Shown here: positions 1 to 5,249 of the stretch, piece after piece
Position numbering within the stretch: the stretch's first letter is position 1
Layout of the letters: each line of letters begins with the position of its first letter
The notes under the pieces: model-generated
What the model was told of the DNA's origin: nothing
What the model saw: only the letters and a program-made list of their open reading frames with translations
Database searches by the model: none
Assembly: GCA_937981305.1 (NCBI GenBank)
Contig: CALJPB010000247.1
Coordinates: 1 to 5,249, forward strand
Source of the DNA: an uncultured Selenomonas sp.
GTDB taxonomy: Bacteria > Bacillota > Negativicutes > Selenomonadales > Selenomonadaceae
DNA: 5,249 nucleotides
Direction of reading: 5' to 3'
Translations under genes and position numbers: made by a program

Positions 1-693
1 AGGAGTTGTTTTCGTTGCCTGCTTTTTCTTGGTCTTAGCGCTCGTTTTCGCCGTTTCCTCGGCGATCTGCTCGACATTCGTTTTCTTCTGCGTCGTATTC
101 GCCGTTTTCTTCTTCTGCTGCTCTACGGGAGAAACCGTCTGCTCTGCAGACGGTTTCTGCTTGCTCCCCTTATCCTCCGATGACTTTTTCTTTGCCACGG
201 TCTTCACCTCTGCTTTCTGCTCTGTTGTTTGACTCTTCCCCTTCTTGTTGCCCTTTGACTCTGGCGGGTAGACGAAAAACTCATTATAGGCATTGCGCAG
301 ATCCTCGCTCGCCTGTTTCGTTCCAACGCCAATGATGTAGGATGGATCCTCGGCGTTCAGGGACTCCGCGATGCGCACAAAATCAGAATCCGTCGTGATG
401 ATAAAGTACTTTCGCACGCCCTCCTGATAGAGAATCTGTGCCGAATCATACAGTGCCGAATCCAGAGAATTCTTTCCGTAGAATGTTCGGCTGATCTGCC
501 GAAAGGTCAGATCCGGATACTCCATCAGGCGATCCCAGCGCTTCTGCTCCGGGTGCGCCTCCCAATCCGATACGACAATCATGCGGCAGGGCTGATAACG
601 CTGCGCCTCATCAATCGTATATTGAAGCATTTCGATGGGCGCATTTTCAATGTCATAAAGAATTGCCACCGTATCATTGCTCGAGTCGAGCAT
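1..693 (-). CDS. NYN-domain (LabA/DUF88-like) putative ribonuclease with Lys-rich tail, partial at 3' end
   Basis: The frame reads 231 codons from ATG at 693 to the window edge without a stop, so the C-terminus is missing. Residues 9-142 look like an NYN (PIN-like) nuclease domain. A first strand VAILYDIENAP carries D14, E16 and N17. A central KNSLDSALYDSA (74-85) carries D78 and D83, and TTDSDFVRIAE (100-110) carries D102 and D104. These match the acidic metal-binding set of the family, which includes LabA-like proteins and RNA-processing nucleases. From about residue 145 the protein becomes a low-complexity tail rich in Lys, Thr, Ala, Glu and Gln, probably disordered and able to bind nucleic acid. 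A C-terminal domain could lie beyond the edge. It is the third gene of the mnmA operon, 11 bases after the membrane protein gene, with GAGGAG 7 bases before ATG. RNase activity is inferred from the family; the substrate is unknown. Confidence 0.85.
   Translation of the reverse strand, partial: MLDSSNDTVAILYDIENAPIEMLQYTIDEAQRYQPCRMIVVSDWEAHPEQKRWDRLMEYPDLTFRQISRTFYGKNSLDSALYDSAQILYQEGVRKYFIITTDSDFVRIAESLNAEDPSYIIGVGTKQASEDLRNAYNEFFVYPPESKGNKKGKSQTTEQKAEVKTVAKKKSSEDKGSKQKPSAEQTVSPVEQQKKKTANTTQKKTNVEQIAEETAKTSAKTKKKQATKTTP
131..157. repeat. Perfect 12-bp inverted repeat, 3-base loop, inside the NYN gene
   Basis: The arms gaaaccgtctgc (131-142) and gcagacggtttc (146-157) are exact reverse complements around tct. 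The repeat lies in frame in the low-complexity tail of the NYN gene, covering residues 179-188. Neither strand has a T-run after it, so it does not look like an intrinsic terminator. As RNA it would form a stable stem within the message. Confidence 0.9.
678..692 (-). promoter_or_regulatory. Hairpin over the NYN start codon
   Basis: The sequence tgctcga-g-tcgagca is a perfect 7-bp inverted repeat. In the leftward message it can fold as UGCUCG-ACU-CGAGCA, which puts the U and G of the AUG (693-691) into the stem. The purine-rich ribosome binding site (701-706) stays outside the stem. Such a hairpin could hold back initiation until ribosomes finishing the gene upstream (stop 705-707) open it. 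The repeat is seen; its regulatory role is inferred. Confidence 0.4.
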
Positions 694-700
694 TATCTCA

Positions 701-706
701 CTCCTC
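701..706 (-). promoter_or_regulatory. Ribosome binding site of NYN gene, overlapping upstream stop
   Basis: On the minus strand the sequence reads TGAGGAGTGAGATA before ATG. GAGGAG overlaps the TGA stop of the upstream gene (705-707) and sits 7 bases from the NYN start. This supports the start at 693 and translational coupling of the two genes. Confidence 0.7.
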
Positions 707-1754
707 ACTCCATCTTGAATGAGCGTTTGGCACGCTGTACGAGAAAGGATGCCTCCACTTCGAGCACCTCTGCCTGGCGCAGACTGCTTTCCGCATTGCG
801 AATCGTAGCGGCATTTTTGTCCGTCATCCACGCTGCATAGCCCTGCGCATAGGCGGCGTGCAAATCACAAATTTTGAGCCGGAGCTGATGCAGACTCTGT
901 AGACTACGCGGCACAGAAACAGCGGCAAGTTCCTCCCGCCGCGACTTCCAGTCCGCAAGAATCTCCTGCTCCATGATTTGACGTGCCATATCGCGCGTTG
1001 ACTGACTCCCCAGAGTCCCTGTCCCCAATACGCTGTAGAGCCGGAGCTGCGCCGTTCGGATCGTTTGCTCGTGACGCGCCAAGATCGCATCAGTCTCCTC
1101 CAGATAGGCTTCTACACGCAAGCGACGCGCCTTCTCCAACACGAGGGCATATTCCTGTAAATTTTGGATGGCTACGACCTGCCATGTCCCCTCATCGGAG
1201 GGAGTCAGCAGGATTTTGAACGCAAAATCGGTATTCGCTTCCTCTTGATGGACAACAACCTCTGCCTCAGCCGTCTGTGCTTCATCGTTTTGTGTCAGAT
1301 TGGCAATCTCGCGGAATGTTAAATCTCGAACACCGATACGGGAGAGAATATTTTCTGCATCCGCACCGTCTTCCGTCGGATCTGTCGATGGCCACTCCCC
1401 TGTTGTCAGGCGCGTATCCACGGCCTCTTTGAGCATCTGAACGAACGCCGGCTTGAGCATTTTCGAAAAGTCCTCAAGTGCCGCAGAATTCTCGCGCATC
1501 TGCCCAAATTCCGCCTCCATAGTTCCCGTCATAAAGTCATCATATCCTGTATCCAAAAGGGCATCCAGGCGAACATAACGGCGGAAGAGATCTCGGTCAT
1601 GATGCTCCAATGCGGATTCAATGGAGCGAAGTGCATATTCCGGTGTCTTTGTATACACACGAAAATACCAAAAAAGCCCCACAAACAAGAACACCACGCA
1701 AAGCAGCGCGGCACAGAGAATTTTAGCCTTCATGATGCGACTCAATTTCATCAT
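705..1754 (-). CDS. Membrane-anchored protein of unknown function, DUF2939-like
   Basis: This is a 349-residue protein. A short basic N-terminus is followed by one hydrophobic segment (about 11-31), best read as an uncleaved signal anchor. The Cys at 18 has no proper lipobox before it (ALLC). The rest is therefore probably outside the membrane. Residues 37-75 (TPEYALRSIESALEHHDRDL and on) resemble the start of DUF2939-type proteins, where a helix pair precedes a small alpha/beta domain; here that part would end near WQVVAIQNL (about 181-189). The remaining 160 residues are charged and mostly helical, possibly coiled coil, with no catalytic motif I recognise. The gene starts 26 bases after mnmA and ends 11 bases before the NYN gene, with no terminator, so it is the middle gene of the operon. 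The start is uncertain: ATG at 1754, ATG at 1751, or an inner ATG at 1733 that begins MKAKILCAALL. The DUF assignment is from memory and tentative. Confidence 0.75.
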   Translation of the reverse strand: MMKLSRIMKAKILCAALLCVVFLFVGLFWYFRVYTKTPEYALRSIESALEHHDRDLFRRYVRLDALLDTGYDDFMTGTMEAEFGQMRENSAALEDFSKMLKPAFVQMLKEAVDTRLTTGEWPSTDPTEDGADAENILSRIGVRDLTFREIANLTQNDEAQTAEAEVVVHQEEANTDFAFKILLTPSDEGTWQVVAIQNLQEYALVLEKARRLRVEAYLEETDAILARHEQTIRTAQLRLYSVLGTGTLGSQSTRDMARQIMEQEILADWKSRREELAAVSVPRSLQSLHQLRLKICDLHAAYAQGYAAWMTDKNAATIRNAESSLRQAEVLEVEASFLVQRAKRSFKME

Positions 1755-1763
1755 CTCCTCTCT
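1755..1763 (-). promoter_or_regulatory. Ribosome binding site abutting the first ATG
   Basis: On the minus strand AGAGAGGAG runs straight into ATGATG. The strong GGAG has no spacer to the first ATG and 3 bases to the second (1751). A TTG at 1745 has 9 bases. Initiation may therefore occur at 1751 or 1745 rather than 1754. Confidence 0.5.
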
Positions 1764-1780
1764 ATCAACCGTAGGACAGC

Positions 1781-2851
1781 TCAGGCGGTTACTTTGTCAA
1801 TCACCCCGCCGCCAAGCACCACATCGCCCTCATAAAACACAATGGACTGTCCCGGTGTCACAGCACGCTGCGGTTCTGTGAAACGTACCTGCAGCGCACC
1901 ATCGGCAAGGGGAGCAATACGTGCCTCAGATTCTCTTTTTCCGTAGCGGATCTTTGCCTTTACAATACGTTCCTCGCTCAGTGCATCCCACATCGTCCAG
2001 TTTAGATCGACTGCCCTGAGTTCCTGTGCGTAAACTGCATCGGATGTCCCGACGACGACGCGATTCTCTTGCGCATCGAGCGCCGTCACATAGAGCGGCT
2101 GCGATGCCGCGATGCCAAGCCCCTTGCGCTGACCAATGGTGTAAAATGAAACCCCCGCATGTCTGCCAAGTACATTTCCTGTCGCGTCGACAATATCACC
2201 GGCACGTACTCTCTCGGGACGGTGTTGTCTCAAATAGGATTTGTAATCATCGTTTGGTATAAAGCAGATTTCCTGACTCTCGGTCTTATGCGCAACCGGG
2301 AGATGATATGCTTCTGCCAAGGAGCGGGTCTCCTGTTTGCTGAATGACCCCAGAGGAAAACACACATGCGCAAGGCTGTTTTGGTCCAAACTGTATAGGA
2401 CATAGGATTGATCTTTCTCCGGATCCTGTCCTTTGCGCAGGCGGTAAATGCCATCTTCGCCGCAATCAACGCGTGCATAGTGTCCTGTTGCAATATAGGC
2501 TGCACCCAGTCTCTCTGCCTCGTGAAGAAGTTTCCCGAATTTGATATGGCGGTTACATACCACACACGGATTTGGCGTACGTCCACACTGATATTCAGAA
2601 AGAAAATAGTCAATCACGGTTTCCTCAAACATCGCAGTGAAATCCATGACATAGTGTCGGATTCCAAGGACATCTGCGACACGCCGCGCATCTTCCACAC
2701 TGCTCAAAGCATCCGGGGAAGCAGCACGCGTCTCCTCCGAGAGGCGCATTGTCATGCCAATGACCTCGTACCCCTGCTCCAAAAGCAAGGCCGCCGAAAG
2801 CGAACTGTCCACACCACCGCTCATTGCGACAACAATACGTTTTTTCTCCAT
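1781..2851 (-). CDS. mnmA: tRNA-specific 2-thiouridylase MnmA
   Basis: MnmA uses ATP to adenylate C2 of U34 in the tRNAs for Lys, Glu and Gln, then inserts sulfur from a persulfide relay to give s2U34. Counting from ATG at 2851 (356 residues), the PP-loop SGGVDS is at 11-16. The nucleophile C99 is in NPCVVCN and the second catalytic Cys, C196, is in SQEICFIP. Other family landmarks are TGHYAR (122-127), KDQSYVLY (146-153), FYTIGQRKGLGI (236-247) and the C-terminal GGGVI (347-351). The length is close to the usual 360-370, so the protein looks intact. An in-frame ATG at 2884 would add 11 residues (MASVVIAMGGM) but has no ribosome binding site and lies in a small stem. Family members start just before the first strand, so 2851 or 2854 is preferred, after GGGGGGA. 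It is the first gene of the leftward operon. Confidence 0.97.
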   Translation of the reverse strand: MEKKRIVVAMSGGVDSSLSAALLLEQGYEVIGMTMRLSEETRAASPDALSSVEDARRVADVLGIRHYVMDFTAMFEETVIDYFLSEYQCGRTPNPCVVCNRHIKFGKLLHEAERLGAAYIATGHYARVDCGEDGIYRLRKGQDPEKDQSYVLYSLDQNSLAHVCFPLGSFSKQETRSLAEAYHLPVAHKTESQEICFIPNDDYKSYLRQHRPERVRAGDIVDATGNVLGRHAGVSFYTIGQRKGLGIAASQPLYVTALDAQENRVVVGTSDAVYAQELRAVDLNWTMWDALSEERIVKAKIRYGKRESEARIAPLADGALQVRFTEPQRAVTPGQSIVFYEGDVVLGGGVIDKVTA

Positions 2852-2854
2852 CAT

Positions 2855-2861
2855 TCCCCCC
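2855..2861 (-). promoter_or_regulatory. G-rich ribosome binding site deciding the mnmA start
   Basis: The minus strand reads GGGGGGA just before ATGATGGAGAAA. It is 0 bases from ATG 2854 and 3 bases from ATG 2851, so the spacing is short and the site is imperfect. It is still the only purine-rich stretch near any candidate start. The upstream ATG at 2884 has only a pyrimidine-rich leader. Confidence 0.45.
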
Positions 2862-2906
2862 ATTGCGATAACCACAGATGCCATATGGATGGCTGAATGT
2901 GCGTTT

Positions 2907-2935
2907 AGTATAGCATCCGTCCCTTGAAATTACAA
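2907..2935 (-). promoter_or_regulatory. Predicted sigma-70 promoter of the mnmA operon
   Basis: On the minus strand, TTGTAA (2935-2930; 4 of 6 to consensus) is followed by a 17-base spacer and TATACT (2912-2907; 5 of 6). TGC directly precedes the -10 and forms an extended -10 element. Transcription would start near 2900, giving a leader of about 50 bases to the preferred mnmA start, or about 16 to the ATG at 2884. Confidence 0.65.
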
Positions 2936-2937
2936 GG
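2922..2937. repeat. Short inverted repeat over the mnmA -35 box
   Basis: CCTTG (2922-2926) and CAAGG (2933-2937) are inverted around AAATTA, and the pair covers the predicted -35 hexamer of mnmA. It could be an operator half-site pair, but 5-bp arms are common by chance. Confidence 0.25.
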
Positions 2938-2959
2938 ATTTGTATTTGTTCCGAAGCCC

Positions 2960-2988
2960 TACACAAACGTCCTTTTTTTTGCTAAAAT
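2960..2988 (+). promoter_or_regulatory. Predicted sigma-70 promoter of tmcAL
   Basis: TACACA (2960-2965; 4 of 6) is followed by a 17-base spacer and TAAAAT (2983-2988; 5 of 6), with TGC before the -10 (extended -10). The spacer contains a run of eight T (2973-2980). Transcription would start near 2995, giving a leader of about 23 bases before the ATG at 3018. It stands back to back with the mnmA promoter, with 24 bases between the two -35 boxes. Confidence 0.6.
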
Positions 2989-2999
2989 ATGCACAGGAC

Positions 3000-3004
3000 A
3001 GGAG
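3000..3004 (+). promoter_or_regulatory. Ribosome binding site of tmcAL, long spacing
   Basis: AGGAG lies 13 bases before ATG 3018, longer than the usual 5-9. No other in-frame start fits. Upstream there are only TTG codons inside the promoter, and downstream the conserved first strand begins at once. The start at 3018 therefore stands. Confidence 0.5.
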
Positions 3005-3017
3005 ATGGAAAACTCAT

Positions 3018-4259
3018 ATGCAGGTCGCGGGAATTATTGCCGAATATAATCCCTTCCACCACGGGCACGCCTATCAAATCCAGACGCTGCGCAAAAGATA
3101 TCCCGACATACGCATCGTTGCTATCATGAGCGGCAGCTTTACCCAGCGGGGAGCCCCCGTGCTCCTCGACAAATGGACACGGGCTGCTCACGCTGTCACA
3201 GGCGGTGTGGATCTTGTGCTTGAACTCCCCTTTGTATTTGCCTGCCGCAGTGCACAGGACTTTGCACGGGGCGGCATATCCCTACTCTCACGACTGGGAA
3301 TCGTCACACACATTGCTTTTGGCACAGAGGCAGAGGACATCACATTGCTCGCCGCGTTCGCGGAACGGATTGACACAACTCCTGTACAGACGCGGCTGCG
3401 CGAATATCTCAGACAGGGCTGCTCCTATGCCGGTGCGCTCACGTATGCCCTGAAACACGACTGTAAACAGGCAGAAGCTACGCTGCGCACCCCCAACAAC
3501 ATCCTCGCCATAGAGTACCTGCGTGCACTGCGCACACGTGCGCCGCAGATTTTACCGATTGCCATTCAGAGAGCAGCGGCGCGTCATGAAGAAACGTGTC
3601 TGCAAGAGGGCATTACAAGTGCCACCTCCATTCGAAAAGCACTTGAAGCGAGGCATCCCCCGTGGGAGGAGCTCAAGAAAACCGTCATGCCCGCAGTATG
3701 GAACGATCTCCAAACGGCACACCGGGGCGGCATCCCATGTGAAGACACATTGCTCATCCTCCTACGCCATCTCCTGCTTGTGACCGATGCTTCAGCACTC
3801 GCTTCGTACCACGGCATTCATGAGGGCATTGAGAACCGTCTGATGCGCTGCGCAAAAACGGCAAACGAATATCGATCCTTTTTGGCTGACGTATCAACCA
3901 AACGATATCCTCAAAGCCAAATTGCACGTCTGATCGTTCATTTGCTCCTGCATCTCAAAAAAAATCAGATATATGATTTTGACACCGGTGGTGCCGCTTA
4001 CATTCGACCGCTTGCCTTCAACAAATACGGACGTTCTCTCCTGAGAGTGTTCAAGGAAAAGTCCCCCCTTCCCATCGTCACACGCACAGCAGAGTTTTTG
4101 TCGGAGATTCCTAAAAAATCTACCGAATGTAAGATCTTACGCCAGATGCTTTCCTTCGATGCCCGTGCGACAGAGCTGCGTAACCTCTGTCTGCCGACCG
4201 TTCACCCAATGTCTTCCCGCACCGATTTTGTCATGTCGCCTAAATTTCTTTCAAGTTAA
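3018..4259 (+). CDS. tmcAL: tRNA(Met) cytidine acetate ligase (TmcAL/YlbM family)
   Basis: The enzyme activates acetate with ATP and transfers it to C34 of elongator tRNA(Met), giving ac4C34, which guards against misreading of Ile codons. The protein has 413 residues, close to Bacillus subtilis YlbM. It begins with a nucleotidyltransferase fold: EYNPFHHGH (9-17) contains the HxGH ATP-binding signature, followed by MSGSFTQRG (37-45) and LELPFVFACRSAQDFARGG (68-86). FGTE (101-104), TPNNILAIEYL (158-168) and SATSIRKAL (201-209) are further family blocks. The C-terminal helical part has YPQSQIARLIVHLLL (297-311) and YIRPLAFNKYGRSLL (328-342). All key motifs are present and the frame is intact. 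A run of eight A (3957-3964) encodes K314, K315 and the start of N316. It is the first gene of the rightward group and is followed 15 bases later by the DUF815 gene, so the two are probably cotranscribed. Confidence 0.95.
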   Translation: MQVAGIIAEYNPFHHGHAYQIQTLRKRYPDIRIVAIMSGSFTQRGAPVLLDKWTRAAHAVTGGVDLVLELPFVFACRSAQDFARGGISLLSRLGIVTHIAFGTEAEDITLLAAFAERIDTTPVQTRLREYLRQGCSYAGALTYALKHDCKQAEATLRTPNNILAIEYLRALRTRAPQILPIAIQRAAARHEETCLQEGITSATSIRKALEARHPPWEELKKTVMPAVWNDLQTAHRGGIPCEDTLLILLRHLLLVTDASALASYHGIHEGIENRLMRCAKTANEYRSFLADVSTKRYPQSQIARLIVHLLLHLKKNQIYDFDTGGAAYIRPLAFNKYGRSLLRVFKEKSPLPIVTRTAEFLSEIPKKSTECKILRQMLSFDARATELRNLCLPTVHPMSSRTDFVMSPKFLSS

Positions 4260-4261
4260 AG

Positions 4262-4267
4262 AAAGGA
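4262..4267 (+). promoter_or_regulatory. Ribosome binding site of the DUF815 ATPase gene
   Basis: AAAGGA lies 7 bases before ATG 4275 and only 2 bases after the tmcAL stop (4257-4259). A weak AT-rich stem, TTTCTTT (4245-4251) with AAAGAAA (4258-4264), would pair across the stop and part of this site. The arrangement fits a gene translated from the tmcAL message. Confidence 0.6.
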
Positions 4268-4274
4268 TAGTATT

Positions 4275-5249
4275 ATGACTCAGAATGTGAAACTTTCAAC
4301 GCTTTATGTATTGCACGCCTTGCGTAATGATCCGATTCTCAGTTTCCTGGAATGGGATGCAACCGACGCTGAGATGCAGTCCGAATGTACCGCGCACCTT
4401 ATCCGCTGTGCAGAGGATCTCGGACTCAGCGGCAATCTACTCCCACGCTATCTCCTCCACGTGCTCACCCACGAGCCAAACCTTGTCTCAAAGACAATGG
4501 AACGGACAGGGCTGCCCCCGGGAAGCAGTCTCAGGGAGGCATTCTATAAGGACATCGAGTGTATTTATCCCCTGCTGACACAGCCGACCAGCACATTCCT
4601 CGGTGCACGGTTTCTGGATACATACGAGCCGACACAGAACGTATACGATAAAACCGAGGACTTCCTCCTCCCGTGGATTGAAGCGGCACAGACCGCCAGA
4701 GATTACGCCGAAGCATTGCTTACATTCTATGCGCGGTATGGATATGGAGATCTTGCAGCATACGTAGTATTCCGTTGGGATGATAAGCGAAACAAAATAT
4801 ACGGCATTTCACATTTCGAGCGCACAGAGATGAAAAATCTCATTGGCTACCAACGTCAGAAAGAACAGCTCATCCAGAATACGCGTGCCTTTGTACAGGG
4901 CAAACCCGCCAACCACGTTCTCCTCGTCGGCGCACGCGGCACAGGAAAATCCTCTGCGGTTAAGGCACTTATCAGTGAATATGAGGAAAGTGGGCTTCGC
5001 CTCGTACAGGTAACAAAGGAACAGCTGCGCAGTCTGCCTGAGCTCATGGAGACACTGCGCAGATACGCCGGTCGAAAATTTATCCTCTTCCTCGATGACA
5101 TTTCCTTCGAGGACTCCGATGCCGAATTCAAAGCAGTCAAATCTTCCATCGAGGGCGGCGTCTCCTCCTGTCCACCGAACGTACGTCTTTATGCCACCTC
5201 AAACCGCCGTCACCTCGTGCGCGAGACATGGCGCGACCGTGAGCAGGAT
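4275..5249 (+). CDS. DUF815 AAA-type ATPase, partial at 3' end
   Basis: The frame is open for 325 codons from ATG 4275 to the window edge, so the C-terminus is missing. Residues 1-180 are a poorly conserved, mostly helical N-terminal region. After the linker GYQRQKEQLIQNTRAF (191-206) comes a P-loop ATPase. Walker A is GARGTGKSS (219-227, with K225). Walker B is FILFLDDISFED (269-280, with D274 and D275). A sensor-1-like YATSNRRHL (306-314) follows, preceded by SIEGGVSSCPPNV (291-303). The order and wording of these blocks match DUF815, a family of predicted AAA ATPases with no firmly assigned role. The arginine finger and lid should lie past the edge. There is no signal peptide, so it should be cytoplasmic. 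It follows tmcAL by 15 bases and probably shares its transcript; whether that means a shared task is unknown. Confidence 0.92.
   Translation, partial: MTQNVKLSTLYVLHALRNDPILSFLEWDATDAEMQSECTAHLIRCAEDLGLSGNLLPRYLLHVLTHEPNLVSKTMERTGLPPGSSLREAFYKDIECIYPLLTQPTSTFLGARFLDTYEPTQNVYDKTEDFLLPWIEAAQTARDYAEALLTFYARYGYGDLAAYVVFRWDDKRNKIYGISHFERTEMKNLIGYQRQKEQLIQNTRAFVQGKPANHVLLVGARGTGKSSAVKALISEYEESGLRLVQVTKEQLRSLPELMETLRRYAGRKFILFLDDISFEDSDAEFKAVKSSIEGGVSSCPPNVRLYATSNRRHLVRETWRDREQD

Noticed and set aside
131..157. Reading the NYN hairpin as an intrinsic terminator
   Set aside because: There is no T-run after the stem on either strand and the coding frame continues through it.
553..840. A 95-codon plus-strand frame across the NYN/membrane gene junction
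   Set aside because: It is antisense to both genes and to their junction, with no convincing ribosome binding site or domain.
2230..2613. A 127-codon open frame on the minus strand overlapping mnmA
   Set aside because: It lies wholly inside mnmA in another frame, has no recognisable domain, and the mnmA reading is complete.
2408..2896. A 162-codon open frame on the plus strand opposite mnmA
   Set aside because: It is antisense to a conserved gene and its product shows no family motif, so it is most likely a by-product of mnmA codon use.
2940..3017. An in-frame TTG-started extension of tmcAL upstream of 3018
   Set aside because: It runs through the predicted promoter and the AGGAG site, and family members start right before the VAGIIAEYNPFH block, which matches ATG 3018.
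3957..3964. A8 run in tmcAL as a programmed frameshift site
   Set aside because: The zero frame continues with conserved C-terminal motifs to the stop, so no frameshift is needed; it may only be a slippage-prone spot.
1..5249. CRISPR array, tRNA or rRNA genes, insertion sequences
   Set aside because: I saw no regularly spaced repeats, cloverleaf-like or rRNA-like sequence, transposase motifs or terminal repeats. All stretches over 300 bases are covered by genes.

Overview
The window is an ordinary-looking stretch of chromosome from a bacterium of the Bacillota. A Negativicutes (Selenomonas-like) origin is my best guess. The pointers are the YlbM-type tRNA(Met) cytidine acetate ligase (mainly a Bacillota family), a DUF815 ATPase, strong purine-rich ribosome binding sites, and roughly balanced base composition. 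The genus is inferred, not proven. I see no transposase, integrase, CRISPR array, rRNA or tRNA.

The layout is two gene groups that diverge from a strand switch at about 2852-3017. The leftward group runs mnmA (tRNA 2-thiouridylase), then a membrane-anchored protein of unknown function with a DUF2939-like domain, then an NYN-domain (LabA/DUF88-like) putative ribonuclease with a long lysine-rich tail that leaves the window at base 1. Gaps of 26 and 11 bases without a terminator indicate one operon, and the NYN start looks translationally coupled to the gene before it. The rightward group runs tmcAL (ylbM), then, 15 bases on, a DUF815 AAA-type ATPase that leaves the window at base 5249 after its Walker B and sensor regions.

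The switch region holds two back-to-back sigma-70-type promoters, each with an extended -10 (TGC before the hexamer) and a 17-base spacer. They drive two enzymes that both modify wobble position 34 of tRNA: MnmA makes s2U34 and TmcAL makes ac4C34 on elongator tRNA(Met). The NYN protein may add an RNA-cleaving activity to the leftward operon, but its substrate is unknown.

The most unusual sequence element is a perfect 12-bp inverted repeat with a 3-base loop (131-157) inside the NYN reading frame, with no T-run after it on either strand. A second small hairpin covers the NYN start codon. I did not find a clearly new defence or mobile system. The best leads are the wobble-modification pairing, the NYN/MnmA/membrane-protein operon, and the NYN hairpins.
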